Shown here one piece after another: positions 9,101-11,640 of a stretch of DNA of 11,640 nucleotides. Under the pieces are notes generated by a model. The model had not been told where the DNA came from, ran no database searches, and worked only from the letters and a program-made list of their open reading frames with translations. The stretch is from Eimeria necatrix. Lineage: Eukaryota > Apicomplexa > Conoidasida > Eucoccidiorida > Eimeriidae. How positions within the stretch are numbered: the stretch's first letter is position 1; each line of letters begins with the position of its first letter. The stretch lies in contig NW_013651913.1 of assembly GCF_000499385.1 (NCBI RefSeq), positions 1-11,640 on the forward strand, read 5' to 3'. The position numbers were made by a program, and so were the translations under genes.

Positions 9101-10220
9101 TGAAAGAAAACACTCTGCACTATTTGCAAATCCTTGAACGCTCAGGTACGAACAGACGTTTTTCTCCCAACTAACACCGCACAAATGGCTACATGACGAA
9201 ACACCGCCCAGCGGACCCCAAGCTGCGGTCAACGCCCTTCTGCTGGGTTGCGCTTAGGTCACCATGTTCAGCAGTCTGCAGAAGCCAGCCTTCGTGCAGT
9301 TGCAGAGAGCTCATCAACGCATGGTGGTCGATGCCTTTCCTCGTCCAGCTCGTACGTCTGCCCTGCGAAAGGCGTTGTTCCTGTGTGTGCAATGCAAAAT
9401 GAGTGCCACACTGCTGTATCCTTAGCTGCTTCGTGACTCAGCAGCTTCACTCGGCAGGTCTGAAATGCGTTACGCCGTCACACCAATTTCGGCGTTTGCC
9501 GAAAAGCAGAGGTTTGCAACGAAATGAATGGAGGAGGAGGACTTCGCTGCGTAGGGCAACAGTGTACTTCAGGGCATTAGGCTGTCATGGCTTTTTATCC
9601 ACCCACAGTATTTTATTTCCAGATAGATTAGTATTAGTGGCTTCAACCGGTTTTGGCACCTGTCAAGTGCCAGCCAACTTCACTTGTGAGCGTTTACCTA
9701 AAGACGTATTTGGGAACATTTTATGGAGGATTGTGTAAGGTGGTGGCTTGTCATTAACTGTAGTATCTGTTTCGTTTCCGGTTCTGCACGTTAATATCGT
9801 TGCCCATAAACGGAAGCTGCGAGATTCGTGACGGGGCTCGCTGCGGTGCTATATTCTTCCGCACAGGTCTTGTCTCATATAGCGCACCAGATACACGGCA
9901 GGTCCGCTTATTCTTTGCACCGCTTTGTGCAACTAGTACTTATCAGTGATCCAAACATGTCGATAGGCTTTTGTGAGCACACTGAACATATAAAGCTGTT
10001 CGATACTCACCACGTCGCTGCTGTGCGAAGCGGCACTTTTGGCCGTGATGTACTGCGCGCTGCTGCAACACTAGAAATATCACATACGTCATGGAAGAAT
10101 TCACAGGCACTTCAGGGACCTAGCTGCCTTCTGCGAATACCGCAGACATTCCTAAGAGCAATAAACCTTCAGCAATGCGAATTGCAGTTATTGGAACGTT
10201 CTCAATGCACTTCAAAACTC
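9100..10220 (+). repeat. Satellite unit D1
   Basis: This is the left and most diverged complete unit. Its conserved half (about 9190-9590) aligns with D2 and D3 but with many substitutions and several indels. It lacks the GC-rich hairpin seen in D2 and D3. Its other half (about 9590-10170) aligns with D2 from the shared GTATCTGTTTCGTT at 9763 (D2: 10789) onward. The left edge is fuzzy: a TTGCAAATCCTTGAACGCTC stretch near 9123 looks like a decayed version of the start word in later units. Confidence 0.75.
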
Positions 10221-10346
10221 ACCCTGCCGCCCGCAGGCGGCGGTCCACGCTGCAACACGGGTTGTGCTGTAGCATACCATGTTCACGAGTTTGCAAAAGC
10301 CAGCCTTTGTCCACTCGCAAAGAGTCAAGCGGCTCCTAGCGTATAA
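9957..10346 (+). other. Open frame across the D1/D2 junction, probably not coding
   Basis: From the first ATG this frame has 129 codons. It reaches 172 codons only with a GTG start at 9828. I recognise no domain. The homologous stretch of the next unit (about 10908-11156) aligns over 77 codons without any indel and shares patches such as NMSI, AAVRSG and HTSWK. Hand counting gives about 24, 15 and 23 differences at codon positions 1, 2 and 3, with no excess at the third position. The next copy then hits a stop (TGA ending at 11158). The frame is best explained by ungapped repeat homology plus chance. Confidence 0.15.
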
Positions 10347-11262
10347 TGCGTTTTTCTCGTCCAGCTCGTACGTCTACCCCGCGCAAGGCATACCTCACCT
10401 TAGTGCCCCTATCAAGTCCATGCCACACTGTTGCTGCCTCAGCTGCTTCGTGACTCGGCCGCGTCTCTTGGCAGGTGTGGAATGCGTTGTGCTAGCAACC
10501 CAGCCTCGAAAATTGCCGCTACACAGTGGTTTGTAGCGAAATGAGTGAAGGAGGCGGACTTCGCTGCGTAGAGCAACAACGCCCCTCAGGGCAGTGGGCT
10601 GTTGTGGCTGTTGATTCATTCGCATTGCGCGAGCATTTTATCCGAATTTTAAAACCATTTGTGGCTCACAAACGCCAGAATCCGTTGTGTATTGCCAACA
10701 GGATTACTTTCGGGCGTTTGTGTAAGTGCGCACTTGGGCACTTTTGCTGCTGAAGGTGAGGCGAGCTGGTGGCGTGGCATTCACTGCCGTATCTGTTTCG
10801 TTCCTGTGCTTTTCAATTCTTGCATCTGCGCGTCAAAAGCGTTTTCTGCCAAAGAACACTGCGCAACCCGCGGCAGACCACAAGCATCGTACTCCGCCCT
10901 TCCATACATGACTCGTCTCATATTGCGGACCACGTACACCCTAGGTCCCCGCATTCTACGCTTCGCCTAGTGCATGTAGTATTTATTGGAGATCGCAACA
11001 TGTCGATAAACATTCGTGATTACACTGACCAAATGAAGCTTTTCGCTACTCAACAAATCGCTGCTGTGCGAAGTGGCGCCGTTTATCCTCATGCAGTGCT
11101 CAATGCTACACCGCTAGGAATAAAGCATACGTCGTGGAAGGATGGTAGACCCTTCTGAGGCGTATCTGAGCGCTGCGAATACCGCAGCCTCTCCTTAGAG
11201 CAATCAACGTTTAGCAATGCGAATTGCAGTTGCTAGAACGTTCTCAATGCACTTCAAAATTC
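10221..11262 (+). repeat. Satellite unit D2
   Basis: This is a complete unit of about 1,042 nt. Its first part (10221-10600) is about 90% identical to D3, with perfect runs at 10222-10265 (44 nt), 10441-10493 (53 nt) and 10522-10584 (63 nt). Its second part (about 10610-11160) is much more diverged from the matching part of D1, about 27% over 231 nt by hand count. The open frames here (10279-10536, 10659-10970 and others) overlap each other and have no support. Confidence 0.82.
10226..10241. repeat. GC-rich hairpin in D2
   Basis: GCCGCC-CGCA-GGCGGC forms a perfect 6-bp stem with a 4-nt loop. It lies inside a 44-nt stretch identical in D2 and D3 and is absent from D1. Confidence 0.6.
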
Positions 11263-11640
11263 GCCCTGCCGCCCGCAGGCGGCGGTCCACGCTGCAACAC
11301 GGGTTGTACTGTAGCTTGCGTGTTCACGAGTCTGCGAAACCGAGCCTTTGTGCAGTCGCAAAGAGTCAAGCGGCTCCTAGTGTATAATGCATGTTTCTCG
11401 TGCAGCCCGTAAGTCTGCCTCACGCAAGGCGTAACTCGCCTTAGTGCCCTGTAAAGTGGGTGCCGCAGTCTTGGTGCCTGAGCTGCTTCGTGACTCGGCC
11501 GCGTCTCTTGGCAGGTGTGGAATGCGTTGTGCTGGCAAACCAGCTTCGAAAATTGCCGCTGCACAGTGGTTTGTAGCGAAATGAGTGAAGGAGGCGGACT
11601 TCGCTGCGTAGAGCAACAACGCCCTTCAGGTCATTGGGCT
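11263..11640 (+). repeat. Satellite unit D3, cut by the window edge
   Basis: Only the first about 380 nt are present. They match D2 closely throughout, with one more variable stretch near 11440-11480. The identical blocks lie at 11264-11307, 11481-11533 and 11562-11624. The match continues to the last base, so the array extends beyond this window. Confidence 0.82.
11268..11283. repeat. GC-rich hairpin in D3
   Basis: This is the same perfect 6-bp stem and CGCA loop as in D2, 1,042 nt further on. Confidence 0.6.

Larger units (their letters stand above)
9100..11640 (+). repeat. Family D tandem satellite, unit about 1.02-1.04 kb, runs off the edge
   Basis: Anchors recur in register. ACTTCGCTGCGTAG lies at 9541, 10558 and 11598 (spacings 1017 and 1040). 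The CAGAAGCCAGCC word or its variants lies at 9279, 10294 and 11335 (1015 and 1041). CTCAATGCACTTCAAAA lies at 10201 and 11243 (1042). AACATGTCGATA lies at 9954 and 10997 (1043). Homology runs through the whole unit, so this is a true head-to-tail satellite of at least two and a third units. It continues past the window. No transposase, reverse transcriptase or terminal repeats are visible. Confidence 0.88.

Noticed and set aside
9828..10346. The longest open frame (172 codons) as a gene
   Set aside because: It needs a GTG start, crosses a satellite unit junction, has no recognised domain, and its homologous copy ends at a stop and shows no codon-position bias in substitutions.
1..11640. CRISPR array, tRNA, rRNA, insertion sequence or integrase
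   Set aside because: I looked for short regular direct repeats with spacers, GGTTCGAATCC-type T-arms, rRNA cores and transposase or recombinase motifs on both strands and found none.

Overview
This window looks like gene-free, repeat-rich nuclear DNA of a eukaryote. Stop codons are frequent in all six frames. No open frame reaches 175 codons, and the longest ones need GTG or TTG starts. There are no ribosome binding sites, operon-like gene packing, tRNA, rRNA or CRISPR structures. CpG is not obviously depleted and GC is in the mid-40s by eye, which argues against a vertebrate. I cannot name the organism. A protist genome is a fair guess. Two perfect TGCATGCA palindromes and a mild excess of GCATGC would fit an apicomplexan such as a coccidian, but that is a weak hint and not an identification.

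Layout. Positions 1-2380 are unremarkable sequence with no supportable gene. Positions 2381 to about 3190 hold a degenerate tandem array (family A) of five units with repeat lengths of 174, 183, 169 and 196 nt. Positions 3191 to about 4600 show nothing clear. Two dispersed direct copies of a roughly 0.7 kb sequence (family B) lie at about 4604-5290 and 7465-8160, some 2.86 kb apart, separated by featureless sequence. From about 8600 to the right edge the window belongs to a third family (D). This has a degenerate short copy at about 8605-8960, then a tandem satellite with a unit of about 1.02-1.04 kb (D1 from about 9100, D2 from about 10221, D3 from about 11263) that runs off the end of the window.

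How the parts relate. No genes appear to work together here. The main content is the repeat architecture. Family D is internally uneven. One half of the unit is nearly the same in D2 and D3, including perfect runs of 44, 53 and 63 nt. The other half differs at about 27% of positions by hand count. The open frames that coincide between repeat copies were tested by counting substitutions per codon position. In both cases (D1/D2 and B1/B2) changes fall about equally on all three positions, so the sequence gives no sign of protein-level selection. I therefore call no CDS.
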